64,000 nucleotides of DNA. Source: an uncultured Treponema sp. (GTDB lineage Bacteria > Spirochaetota > Spirochaetia > Treponematales > Treponemataceae). This document shows, in pieces, positions 48,580 to 56,999 of this stretch. Where the stretch lies: the NCBI GenBank assembly GCA_946411505.1, contig CAMKEG010000002.1:186001-250000 (forward strand), written 5' to 3'. The translations under genes were made by a program, and so were the position numbers. Position 1 is the first letter of the stretch. Every line of letters starts with the position of its first letter. Under the pieces are notes generated by a model that was given only the letters and a program-made list of their open reading frames with translations, did not search any database and was not told where the DNA came from.

Positions 48580-50421
48580 ATGTGCGGAATTGTAGGATAT
48601 GTTGGAAACGAGCTTGCCACGCCGATTTTGATTGATTCGTTAAAAAAATTGGAATATCGCGGATACGACTCCGCCGGAATCGCCGTCCTTGACGGCCAAA
48701 ACATTTTGGTCAGAAAGGCCAAGGGCGCCTTAAAGGAATTGGAAAAGCGCATCGCCGGCGAAACGATTAAAGGCTCGATAGGAATCGGCCACACGCGTTG
48801 GGCCACCCACGGCGAGCCTAGCGACGTGAACGCGCACCCGCAAACAAACGTAAGCGGCTCGATCGCGGTTGTCCACAACGGCATCATCGAAAACTACTTG
48901 GAATTAAAGGAATGGCTCCAAGCGCAGGGAATCGTGTTCCGAAGCCAAACCGACACAGAAGTAATCGCAAACCTCATAAACTATTACTACACGGAAAGCT
49001 CGGACATTTTTAGCGCCGTGCTTTTGACGCTTTCAAAATTGGAAGGCTCTTACGGCCTTGTCGTTTTGTGCCAAGACTATCCTGACAGAATCATCGCCGC
49101 GCGCAAGGAAAGCCCGCTCGTTGTCGGCCTTGGAAAAGGCGAAAACTTTTTGGCCAGCGACGTTCCCGCGCTTTTAAGCCACACGCGCGAAGTTTACTTT
49201 TTGGAAGAAAAAGAGCTTGCCGTGATTTATTCCGACCATGTTGACTTGTTCGGCACCGACGGAACGAAACATTCGCGCGCGGCCACCCACATTGAATGGG
49301 ACGCGGCCAGCGCAGAAAAGGGCGGCTACGCCCACTTTATGCTAAAGGAAATCCACGAGCAGCCCAAGGCCGTGACCGACACTCTTAGGCCGCGTTTGGT
49401 TCAAAAGGACGGAAAGGCCGTAGACATTCAGTTTGAGGAACTAAAGGAAAACGTCGATTGGAAAAACGCCGGCCGCGTCGTCATCACCGCTTGCGGAACT
49501 GCAAGCTACGCCGGACAAATCGCAAAATACGCCTTTGAAAAATTCGCGCGCCTTTCGACGGAAGTGGACATCGCCTCCGAATACCGCTACCGAAATCCAA
49601 TCATGAACAAGAGCGACATCTTTATCGTAATCAGCCAGTCCGGCGAAACCGCCGACACTTTGGCGGCCATGCGCTTGGCCAAAGGCGCCGGCGCGAGGGT
49701 GATTGCGATAACAAACTGCGTAGGCTCGACCGTAAGCCGCGAGGCCGACTATGTGATTTACACTAGAGCCGGCGCCGAGATTTCGGTCGCGTCGACCAAG
49801 GCGTACACCACGCAGCTTTTGTGCCTTTACCTTTTGGCCTTGAAGGCGGGAATGGAGCGCCAAACAATTGGCAAGGAAGAATACGAAAAGTCTTTGGCCG
49901 CTTTGGAAAGCGTTCCGCAAAAGATGGAAGAAATTTTAAAGAACGAGAGCGCCGTCCAAAAGTTGGCGAGCCGTCAGTTCAACAAGGAAAAGATTTTCTA
50001 CATTGGCCGCCGCTTTGATTCCGCTTCCTGCTTGGAAAGCGCGCTAAAGCTAAAGGAAGTGAGCTACATGCACAGCGAAGCCTTTGCCGCAGGGGAACTC
50101 AAGCACGGACCTATCGCGCTTGTTGACAAGTCCACGCTTGTCGTGGCCATCGCGAGCGACCCGGAATTGTACGAAAAGACCAAGTCCAACGTTGTCCAAG
50201 TAAAAACGCGCGGCGCCTATACGCTTGTGATTACCCAAGACGGCTCGGAAATTTTCTCAGACACGGCGGACGAGATAATGAAGATTCCAAGCATTGACAG
50301 CGCCTTCGCCCCGATGCTTACGATTATTCCCGCGCAGCTTTTTGCCTACTACTGCGCCGTGCTTAGAGGAAACGACCCCGACAAGCCGCGCAATTTGGCC
50401 AAGTCAGTAACCGTTGAGTAA
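48580..50421 (+). CDS. glmS: Glutamine-fructose-6-phosphate aminotransferase (isomerising)
   Basis: A 613-residue GlmS. It starts MCGIVGYVG with the N-terminal nucleophile Cys after Met removal. Other glutaminase motifs are EYRGYDSAG, GHTRWATHG and VVHNGIIEN. The two SIS domains show TACGTASYAGQI, SQSGETADTLAAM, SVASTKAYTTQ and the end PRNLAKSVTVE. It makes glucosamine-6-phosphate for peptidoglycan. GAGGA is the ribosome site. No glmS ribozyme fold fits in the short leader, which is mostly SRP RNA. glnA follows 14 bp later; both use glutamine. Confidence 0.97.
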   Translation: MCGIVGYVGNELATPILIDSLKKLEYRGYDSAGIAVLDGQNILVRKAKGALKELEKRIAGETIKGSIGIGHTRWATHGEPSDVNAHPQTNVSGSIAVVHNGIIENYLELKEWLQAQGIVFRSQTDTEVIANLINYYYTESSDIFSAVLLTLSKLEGSYGLVVLCQDYPDRIIAARKESPLVVGLGKGENFLASDVPALLSHTREVYFLEEKELAVIYSDHVDLFGTDGTKHSRAATHIEWDAASAEKGGYAHFMLKEIHEQPKAVTDTLRPRLVQKDGKAVDIQFEELKENVDWKNAGRVVITACGTASYAGQIAKYAFEKFARLSTEVDIASEYRYRNPIMNKSDIFIVISQSGETADTLAAMRLAKGAGARVIAITNCVGSTVSREADYVIYTRAGAEISVASTKAYTTQLLCLYLLALKAGMERQTIGKEEYEKSLAALESVPQKMEEILKNESAVQKLASRQFNKEKIFYIGRRFDSASCLESALKLKEVSYMHSEAFAAGELKHGPIALVDKSTLVVAIASDPELYEKTKSNVVQVKTRGAYTLVITQDGSEIFSDTADEIMKIPSIDSAFAPMLTIIPAQLFAYYCAVLRGNDPDKPRNLAKSVTVE

Positions 50422-50435
50422 AAAAGGAGAAGAAA

Positions 50436-51677
50436 ATGTATACAAAAAAAGAAGTCTTGGAATACATTTCCGAAAACGGAGTCAAGTTCATAAAGCTGTT
50501 TTTTTTGGATGTTTTTGGAAACACAAAAAGCATTTCGATTCAGCCGCACGAGTTGGAGCGCGCCTTTGAGTCCGGCATTTCTTTTGACGCGAGTTCCGTT
50601 CCGGGATTTTTGAACGTCACCAAGAGCGACTTGTTTTTGATTCCCGACCCGTCAACGCTTTCTGTTTTGCCTTGGCGGCCCCAGCAAGGCAAAGTTGTCA
50701 GATTTTTTTGCAACATATGCTATCCCGACGGAAAGCCTTTTGAAGGCGACATGAGAACTTTATTGGCGCAAAGCGTTGAGGAAGCAAAAAAATCCGGCTA
50801 TGAACTCAAGGCCGGAACTGAATGCGAGTTCTACCTTTTTAAGCTTGACGAAAAAGGCGAACGCACACAGATTCCTTTGGACGGGGCGGGCTACTGCGAC
50901 TTGGCTCCCTTGGACAAGGGCGAAAACGTGCGCCGCCAAATTTGCCTTTACCTTGAGCAAATGGGAATCCAACCCGAAAGTTCCCACCACGAATCCGGCC
51001 CTGGCCAGCAGGAAGTTGACTTTAAGTATTCAAGCTTGTTGAACGCGGCGGACAACCTTTCCACATTTAAAACTGTCGTAAGCACAGTGGCAAATTCCAA
51101 CGGCCTTTACGCGGACTTTAGTCCGGCTCCCGCATACAGCTATGGATGGCCTGGCAACGGCTTGCACATAAACATTTCGGTTTACAAGGACGGAAAAAAT
51201 ATTTTTGCATCGGAACCTTTGAGCGACGAGGCCAAGTCTTTCATGGCTGGAATTATGGAGCGCGCTTTGGAAATTAGCCGTTTTACAAATCCCGTAGACG
51301 CCTCTTACCAGCGTCTTGGAAGATGTGAGGCGCCAAAATATGTTTCTTGGAGCCGGCAAAACAGAAGCCAGTTTATAAGGGTTCCAGCCGCGGCGGAGGA
51401 ATTCCGCAGAATCGAATTGCGCTCGCCGGATCCGACATGCAACCAGTACTTGGTTTTGACTTTGATTTTAAAGGCCGGCCTTGAGGGAATACAAAAAAAG
51501 TTAAAGCTGCAGGACGAAGTGAATTCCAACCTTTATGAAATTTCTTATGAAGAAGCGGAGGAAATGAATCTTGTTATGTTGCCGGCTAGTCTTAATGGGG
51601 CGATTGACATCGCCAAGAATAGCGACTTTATAAAATCGGTTCTGCCGGAAGTGACTTTAAAAGCCTTTGGCCTTTGA
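50436..51677 (+). CDS. glnA: Glutamine synthetase, type I
   Basis: A 413-residue glutamine synthetase. Motifs: KLFFLDVFGN, ECEFYLF, HHESGPGQQEVDF (EVGPGQ-like metal site), GNGLHINISV and RIELRSPDPTCNQYL. It is short for GSI, and the adenylylation-site Tyr region of the beta subtype is absent, so control by GlnE is unlikely. It makes glutamine from ammonium. AAAAGGAG precedes the ATG. The ANTAR protein gene starts 3 bp after its stop, suggesting it is the nitrogen sensor of this operon. Confidence 0.92.
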   Translation: MYTKKEVLEYISENGVKFIKLFFLDVFGNTKSISIQPHELERAFESGISFDASSVPGFLNVTKSDLFLIPDPSTLSVLPWRPQQGKVVRFFCNICYPDGKPFEGDMRTLLAQSVEEAKKSGYELKAGTECEFYLFKLDEKGERTQIPLDGAGYCDLAPLDKGENVRRQICLYLEQMGIQPESSHHESGPGQQEVDFKYSSLLNAADNLSTFKTVVSTVANSNGLYADFSPAPAYSYGWPGNGLHINISVYKDGKNIFASEPLSDEAKSFMAGIMERALEISRFTNPVDASYQRLGRCEAPKYVSWSRQNRSQFIRVPAAAEEFRRIELRSPDPTCNQYLVLTLILKAGLEGIQKKLKLQDEVNSNLYEISYEEAEEMNLVMLPASLNGAIDIAKNSDFIKSVLPEVTLKAFGL

Positions 51678-51680
51678 AAA

Positions 51681-52250
51681 ATGGACAGCGTATTAATCGT
51701 TTCTAACACAAGCGCAACTTTTGAAGTTCTCTCGCTTATGCTTGGCTCGGAAAAATTTTCGCGCATATCAACTATGCAGAGCGCGAGCCAAGCCAGGCAG
51801 GAATTGATTAGCGGTGAATATGACTTGATTGTGATTGACGCTCCGCTTCCCGATGAGCTTGGCGACGACCTTGCCTTGCACGCGGCGGAACTAACGAGCG
51901 CGGGCATAATCCTGATTGTGGAAAACGAAATTTTGTCGGATGTAAACGCCAACGTCGAGGACATGGGAATCTTTGTGATGCCAAAGCCCGCTTCCCCGGA
52001 ATTCTTTTACCAAGCCGTAAAGCTTTTGACGGCCGCGCGCAACCGCATCAGTTTGTTGGAAGACGAAAACAAAAAGCTGCAAGAAAAAATTTCCGAAATC
52101 CGCTTGGTTGACCGCGCCAAGCTTGTCCTTATCCAACGCCTTGAAATGACCGAGCGGCAGGCGCACCGCTACATAGAAAAGCAGTCGATGGACATGCGCC
52201 AAAGCCGCGCGGCGACCGCGCAAAATATTTTAAAGACCTACGATTTGTGA
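51681..52250 (+). CDS. ANTAR-domain RNA-binding regulator with atypical receiver
   Basis: A 189-residue protein. Residues 1-115 fold like a receiver domain: YDLIVIDAPLPDELGD offers a phospho-acceptor Asp, and VMPKPASPEFF has the conserved Lys. The acidic pair usual after beta-1 is missing (VLIVSNTSA), so phosphorylation is doubtful. A coiled linker (LLEDENKKLQEKISEIRLVDRAK) leads to a C-terminal ANTAR domain (MTERQAHRYIEKQSMDMR). ANTAR proteins bind paired hexaloop hairpins and block termination. Position after glnA points to nitrogen control. The 3' end overlaps the converging esterase gene by 21 bp. Confidence 0.85.
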   Translation: MDSVLIVSNTSATFEVLSLMLGSEKFSRISTMQSASQARQELISGEYDLIVIDAPLPDELGDDLALHAAELTSAGIILIVENEILSDVNANVEDMGIFVMPKPASPEFFYQAVKLLTAARNRISLLEDENKKLQEKISEIRLVDRAKLVLIQRLEMTERQAHRYIEKQSMDMRQSRAATAQNILKTYDL

Positions 52251-53264
52251 GCGCAAAAAGTCCGCGGCTTCTTGCTGCTGAATCTCGGTCGGGTGCGAAA
52301 GCGCGCCAGTTTTTTCCATGTCAATGTTTGGAAGCAAAATGTATTGAACGTTACTGTCGCCGCTTTGGGCCTTGTAGTCGTTGACCGCTTTTTCCAGCCG
52401 CTCGGCAAGAATGTGGCCAATCATTCCGTAGCACCAAACGATTTTTGCCTTGGGATTATGCCTGCGAATTTTTTTTAGGAACGAAACAACTCCCGTCTCA
52501 AAAATATCCGAAATGTCCGGGCGGCTTTGGCATGGATTTTGATCATTTGTGCCTAAGTTTACGATTACCCAATCCGGCTGAAAATTGGAAAAATTCCATT
52601 CGCGCTCGCCGCCAAAACGGTTGGTCACCGAACACACTTCACCATAATATTTTGGCAGGGCGTGGTCCAAATTGCAGTCATAACCGCAAACCACGCCCCA
52701 GCCGCTTTGGCTGATTACGTTGAAGTCGGCGCCCAACTTTTGCGCAAGCTTGAAGGCCCAAGTTTTTGTCGCCCCAAAGAAAATGCTTGTCCAATCCGTC
52801 TCTCCTTTGGCGCCGACAGTTCCTTCGCCGCTAGTGATGCTGTCGCCGATAAATTCTATCCGTAGCGGCTGGGGCGGAACGGGAAGGAGGTCGCCGTCGG
52901 TCGAAAGGCTTTTTAGAAGGAAGCGGTGTTTGGCGTCGTCGCCCATCGCTTGGGTTTCTTTGTATACGCGTATGTTTTTTACGTTAGACGCGGGCAAGTT
53001 TCTGTAAAGGCAAACGTCGTTTAGGCCCTTGTTAAGCATAAGGCGGGCGGTTTGGACGCCGTTGAGCCATACGCTTATCCACACTTCAAACTTGTCGTAG
53101 TCAGACTGGATTTGCGCCCACAATTCCGAGCCGTTGGCGTTAAGCTCAAAGCCGCTCGCGGACCAAAAAAAATCCACGCCGTCGCCGCTATAAGCCGCGC
53201 GTCCCATTATCTTGATTTTGCCGTTTTCGCTTAAAGCAAGGTCGCCCGCCAAAAAAGTTTTCAT
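52230..53264 (-). CDS. CE2-like SGNH esterase
   Basis: A 344-residue protein with a jelly-roll-like N-terminal domain (residues 1-130) and a SGNH hydrolase domain. The nucleophile motif is EFIGDSITSGEG (Ser142), block III is IVNLGTNDQNP, and the His is in LSHPTE. The Asp usually two or three residues before that His is not obvious, as in dyad-type CE2 enzymes. Family members deacetylate plant polysaccharides. No signal peptide is seen at ATG 53264, so it may act on imported oligosaccharides. The frame extends further up, but only across the divergent promoter. Confidence 0.85.
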   Translation of the reverse strand: MKTFLAGDLALSENGKIKIMGRAAYSGDGVDFFWSASGFELNANGSELWAQIQSDYDKFEVWISVWLNGVQTARLMLNKGLNDVCLYRNLPASNVKNIRVYKETQAMGDDAKHRFLLKSLSTDGDLLPVPPQPLRIEFIGDSITSGEGTVGAKGETDWTSIFFGATKTWAFKLAQKLGADFNVISQSGWGVVCGYDCNLDHALPKYYGEVCSVTNRFGGEREWNFSNFQPDWVIVNLGTNDQNPCQSRPDISDIFETGVVSFLKKIRRHNPKAKIVWCYGMIGHILAERLEKAVNDYKAQSGDSNVQYILLPNIDMEKTGALSHPTEIQQQEAADFLRSQIVGL

Positions 53265-53300
53265 AAACTCACTATAGCATTTTGCCGAAAATAATGCTAT
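53265..53300. promoter_or_regulatory. Divergent promoter with inverted repeat
   Basis: ATAGCAT (53274-53280) and ATGCTAT (53294-53300) form an inverted repeat between the esterase and lipoprotein starts. On the minus strand TATAGT (53276-53271) ends 6 nt before the esterase ATG. The -35 boxes are weak. Confidence 0.4.
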
Positions 53301-53940
53301 GGGAAAAAATAGTTTTGTAAAATCAATTTTTGTCGGCGCGGCTTTGTTGGCGCTTTTTTCGTCTTGCGCGTCGTCCAAAAAAGTTGCTGAAGAAAGCGAC
53401 GTCGTCTCCAATTTGGAGCCGGTCGTCACTTATGTCAACACCGCGGTGAACAAGGCCGACGGAAAAATTTCCACAGTTTTGCTTTTTGAGTCAATCAGCG
53501 AAGTGACGGCGATACATCCTATTTCAAGAATGCGCTATCCGCTTGAGCCTGGCGACTACAAATACATTCCCGAAACGACCGAAGTGAAATTTGTTTTGCC
53601 TAAGAGCGTTCCGTATAAAGCTAGCGAATTGGCTTTTCACATAGTCGGGCAGGCGGCCAATCCCGGAGTTTTTGTCCTTGCGGGAATCGATTCGTCGCGC
53701 GGCGCGCCCGGAGTTTTCTTTGAAGGAAAAGTCGCGGTTGAAGGAAGCGACTACACATATGAAAAGGGCTCGGCAAGGCTTACAAGCCTGGTTCCTTTGA
53801 ATGTTGACAAAGATTCGTTTGAAATTTGTTGGGCCACACGGAACGGCGAAGTGACGTTTTCAAACAACACTCAAAAATACCGCGACGCTTACATCAAATT
53901 TTACAACGACTGGAGCCGTTCTGTCCATATGAGGCAGTAG
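53299..53940 (+). CDS. Putative lipoprotein
   Basis: A 213-residue lipoprotein with lipobox LFSSC (Cys23). The body is beta-rich (VVTYVNTAVNKADGKIST, ELAFHIVGQAANPGVFVLAG). I recognise no family. It diverges from the CE2-like esterase over only 34 bp, with a shared inverted repeat, so joint control is possible. No ribosome site is evident. Confidence 0.7.
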   Translation: MGKNSFVKSIFVGAALLALFSSCASSKKVAEESDVVSNLEPVVTYVNTAVNKADGKISTVLLFESISEVTAIHPISRMRYPLEPGDYKYIPETTEVKFVLPKSVPYKASELAFHIVGQAANPGVFVLAGIDSSRGAPGVFFEGKVAVEGSDYTYEKGSARLTSLVPLNVDKDSFEICWATRNGEVTFSNNTQKYRDAYIKFYNDWSRSVHMRQ

Positions 53941-53967
53941 GGGGAGAAAATGAAATTTGCTTTGTTG

Positions 53968-54426
53968 CTATTGATTATCTTTAAGCGCCGTTAGAAGCGC
54001 GCGGCAGCCCAGATCTATGTCGTCATAGGTTTGGTCAAAATTTCCTGTGTACCAAGGGTCGGCTATGTCGCGCTTTAGGCCTGCCCATTCCAAGAGCAAA
54101 TGAATTTTAGGCCGCGCTTCCTTTCCTAAAATGCGCTCCATGTAATAAAGGTTTTCTTGGTCCATTCCAATTATCAAGTCATAGTCGATGCCGTCGGCGT
54201 AAACCAATTGCCGCGCGCGATGGTCTCCGTAAGGAATGCCCATTTGCGAAAGCTTTGTCCTTGTTCCGTAATGGGGGCCGTTGCCGATTTCTTCCGTGCT
54301 GGTGGCGGCGGAATCAATGTAAAAGTTTTTTTCAAGACCGGCTTTTTTTACTAGATGTTTCATCACAAATTCCGCCATCGGAGAGCGGCAGATGTTTCCG
54401 TGGCAGACGAACAAAATTTTTTTCAT
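53968..54426 (-). CDS. Low-molecular-weight protein tyrosine phosphatase
   Basis: A 152-residue cytoplasmic phosphatase. The P-loop FVCHGNICRSPMAE (Cys-x5-Arg) is at residues 7-20, and the general acid Asp is in DPWYTG near residue 124. Length matches the family. In bacteria these enzymes act on tyrosine kinases for polysaccharide export or on arginine phosphate; no kinase is nearby, so the target is unknown. The start lies 11 bp after the stop of the GGDEF/EAL gene, so they are probably co-transcribed. Confidence 0.93.
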   Translation of the reverse strand: MKKILFVCHGNICRSPMAEFVMKHLVKKAGLEKNFYIDSAATSTEEIGNGPHYGTRTKLSQMGIPYGDHRARQLVYADGIDYDLIIGMDQENLYYMERILGKEARPKIHLLLEWAGLKRDIADPWYTGNFDQTYDDIDLGCRALLTALKDNQ

Positions 54427-54437
54427 AGAGGCGTCCG

Positions 54438-56846
54438 TTACAAGTAAATTCGCTCGAAGGATTTTGTGTCAATCGGCTTTGAGAAATAATAGCCTTGGAA
54501 GAGGTCGCAGCCTTCTTCGTGAAGAAGGTCCATTTGGTCTTTGGCTTCTATTCCCTTTGCCAAAATTTTCATTCCAAGGTTTCTGGCCATCGAAATCAAT
54601 TCCTTCATGATGATATGGGCGTTTCTTGGAGAGCTTGTGTTCTGCAAGAAGCCGATGTCTATCTTTAATATGTCGATGTTGCATTCGCGCAAAATCTTTA
54701 GCGACGTGTTTCCCGCGCCAAAGTCGCCGATTTCTATCGTGAATCCGATTTTGTGCAGCTGGTCAATCAACTTGATTTGCCGCTCCAAGTCTCCCATCAT
54801 GACGTCTTCGCTCAATTCTATATGGAGGTTCTTTGGGTCGATGTTGAATTTTTCCAGCAATTCGTTGAACTCGTTTATTATGCTCATAAGGTAAAAGTCT
54901 TTTGGCGAGATGTTCACGGAAATGTAGAAGTCATCGCGGCCGGCGGTTTTCCATTCAAAGAGCTTTTGGAAAACAAGGCGCCAAACGTAGCGGTCAATTT
55001 TTGTAATCATTCCGTTCTTCTCAAAAATCGGAATAAACTCGGCCGGCGACACGATTCCTTCGTCCGGGTGCTCCCAGCGGACAAGCGCCTCCGCGCCGAC
55101 AGCCTTGCCGTCTATCGTTGACTGGGGCTGCAAGTAAATTTTTATTTGGCCGGTTGAAATCGCTTCCGGCAATTGGTAGACCAATTCCTGTTCGCGCAAG
55201 GCGCTGTCGCGCAACTTTGAGTCGTACCACGCGACTTGCTTTCCGTACTGGCCCTTGATTGTGTCTATGGCGATAAAGGCTCGGTCGCACATAAACGAAA
55301 CGCGCATGTCGGTGTCTTCAATTTCGTATACGCCAAAGTAGCAGGTTGGCAAAATTGAAAGGTTGACGCTTTCCTTAAATATGCGCTGGCTCTCGTCAAT
55401 CAAAATTTGCAAGTTAAGGCGGTCCTTTGGAATCAAGAGCGCGAAGCGGTCGTTGTCGATTCTTCCGTAAATTTCTCCGATGACCGTCTTTTCCTTCAAC
55501 TCTTGGGCTATCGACTTTAAGATTTTGTCTCCGACGGCGATTCCGTTGAACTCGTTTATCAACTTGAACTTTCCGATGTCGCAGCAAACGATGAAATATT
55601 TTTCGTCAGGGTTGGACTCCAGCGTGTCCGCGACTTTTTCATAAAAATAGTTTTTGTTGTAAAGGCCGGTCAGGGGGTCGTGCGTGCTGCGGAAGCGCTC
55701 CAACTTTTCGCGGTTGTTTTCTTCCGACGTGTCAATCATCATGAAATAGCTTCCGATGTACTTTCTGTCGTTGGACTCAATCCTTGAAAAAGTCATTCGG
55801 TAAAAGCGCTCTTTGTTGTCAACTATTCTGTGAATCGTCTCTTCCCTGGAGTCCAATTCGGAAAGAGGCAGGCCGTTTGAAATTCTTTTTACTACGGGGC
55901 CAAGGACTTCCATCGGATTTTGGTTGGGGCGAATTTTGTACAATTCGCGAATGTAGTCGTTTACATAAATGCATTGGTCGTCGTTGTCAAAAATCGCTAT
56001 GCCGTTGTCCATTCCTTGGATTACCCTGCGAATTGTGAATTGCAAAAGCAGCGACGGAACATAGGCGAAGGCGAAGTAGTAGAAGGAGGCGCAAACCAAG
56101 CTGTAAAGAAGGACGGAAAAGTCGACCGGCAGTTCAAAGAAAACATAGAAGCCGTTCAATATTACGATGAAAGTTATTTGCGCGATTGAGCTTATGTACT
56201 TGATTTTGTAAATGTTTGGAGCGGTGGCCGTCTTGAACAGCAGGCACAGGACGCTCAGAACAATCATCAAATAGCAAAGCGCCAAGTGCAGGTCGAACGA
56301 CGTGCTTGGCGTCGTTCTGAAAAATACGTCCGGAGAGAAAAACGCCCCCGCGTAATAAAAGCGTTCAATTTGGAACACATGGCCTGTCCAAAAATTGCTC
56401 GTCAAATTGAAGATGTCCGCCATAATCACGCAGAACAAAACTATCATGCACTTTTCAAACCAAGAGCTTTTGTGTTCCTTGTAGTCGGACAATTTTCGGA
56501 TATCGTTGCTAAAGAAGGCAATCAACGCGCTCAAAAATCCGTTGGACGCGATTCCAAACGGAAAGGCGTATTCGGCGCAAAAGTAGAGCAAGAAGAAAAG
56601 CATGATGTCGATTGAGGCGTAGTAAAGGATGAACAATAGCGTGGCTGTTTTTTCCGCGTAAGGCCAAGAGCTTGAAAGCAGGGCTAGAAAAATGTTTGGC
56701 AAGACGGTCACTGCCGCCGCCAGCAACATGTTGCGGGCTTTTTTTGCCAAGGGAATTGAGCGTTTTTGTTTGTCCATGGTTCTGCTTATGGTGAAGGCCG
56801 TAAGCAATTCCATGGCCGCAAGAATGAACGAGTATAACAGCTTCAT
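54438..56846 (-). CDS. Membrane GGDEF-EAL protein with degenerate active sites
   Basis: An 802-residue protein. Residues 1-270 hold about eight membrane helices, 275-375 are PAS-like (AIFDNDDQCIYVNDYIRELY), 385-545 are GGDEF-like and 556-802 are EAL-like. The GGDEF signature reads GRIDNDRF (461-468), so cyclase activity is unlikely. In EAL the metal residues are partly lost: DDFG is GDFG (707-710), and the later E-G-V-E is K-G-I-E (764-767), while EALVRW, NISP and LKID remain. It is more likely a cyclic-di-GMP receptor than an enzyme. No ribosome site precedes the ATG; TTGAAA-N17-TATAAT ends 8 nt before it. Confidence 0.9.
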   Translation of the reverse strand: MKLLYSFILAAMELLTAFTISRTMDKQKRSIPLAKKARNMLLAAAVTVLPNIFLALLSSSWPYAEKTATLLFILYYASIDIMLFFLLYFCAEYAFPFGIASNGFLSALIAFFSNDIRKLSDYKEHKSSWFEKCMIVLFCVIMADIFNLTSNFWTGHVFQIERFYYAGAFFSPDVFFRTTPSTSFDLHLALCYLMIVLSVLCLLFKTATAPNIYKIKYISSIAQITFIVILNGFYVFFELPVDFSVLLYSLVCASFYYFAFAYVPSLLLQFTIRRVIQGMDNGIAIFDNDDQCIYVNDYIRELYKIRPNQNPMEVLGPVVKRISNGLPLSELDSREETIHRIVDNKERFYRMTFSRIESNDRKYIGSYFMMIDTSEENNREKLERFRSTHDPLTGLYNKNYFYEKVADTLESNPDEKYFIVCCDIGKFKLINEFNGIAVGDKILKSIAQELKEKTVIGEIYGRIDNDRFALLIPKDRLNLQILIDESQRIFKESVNLSILPTCYFGVYEIEDTDMRVSFMCDRAFIAIDTIKGQYGKQVAWYDSKLRDSALREQELVYQLPEAISTGQIKIYLQPQSTIDGKAVGAEALVRWEHPDEGIVSPAEFIPIFEKNGMITKIDRYVWRLVFQKLFEWKTAGRDDFYISVNISPKDFYLMSIINEFNELLEKFNIDPKNLHIELSEDVMMGDLERQIKLIDQLHKIGFTIEIGDFGAGNTSLKILRECNIDILKIDIGFLQNTSSPRNAHIIMKELISMARNLGMKILAKGIEAKDQMDLLHEEGCDLFQGYYFSKPIDTKSFERIYL

Positions 56847-56854
56847 TTTAAATT

Positions 56855-56883
56855 ATTATAGCGCAGTTTTTAGTTTTTTTCAA
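56855..56883 (-). promoter_or_regulatory. Promoter of the GGDEF-EAL gene, predicted leaderless
   Basis: Minus strand TTGAAA (56883-56878), 17-bp spacer, TATAAT (56860-56855), 8 nt, ATG 56846. Confidence 0.7.
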
Positions 56884-56908
56884 TTTAAAAGTGAAGGCCC
56901 GCTTTAAG

Positions 56909-56937
56909 TTGACAAAAATCGAAAATTTGTCTAAAAT
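56909..56937 (+). promoter_or_regulatory. Promoter of fabF
   Basis: TTGACA (56909-56914), 17-bp spacer, TAAAAT (56932-56937). Confidence 0.8.
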
Positions 56938-56999
56938 AAAATCGCGGCGATTCAAGGCCATGCGGCTTGAAGGCTGACATTTTTTTTATGGGGAATGCT

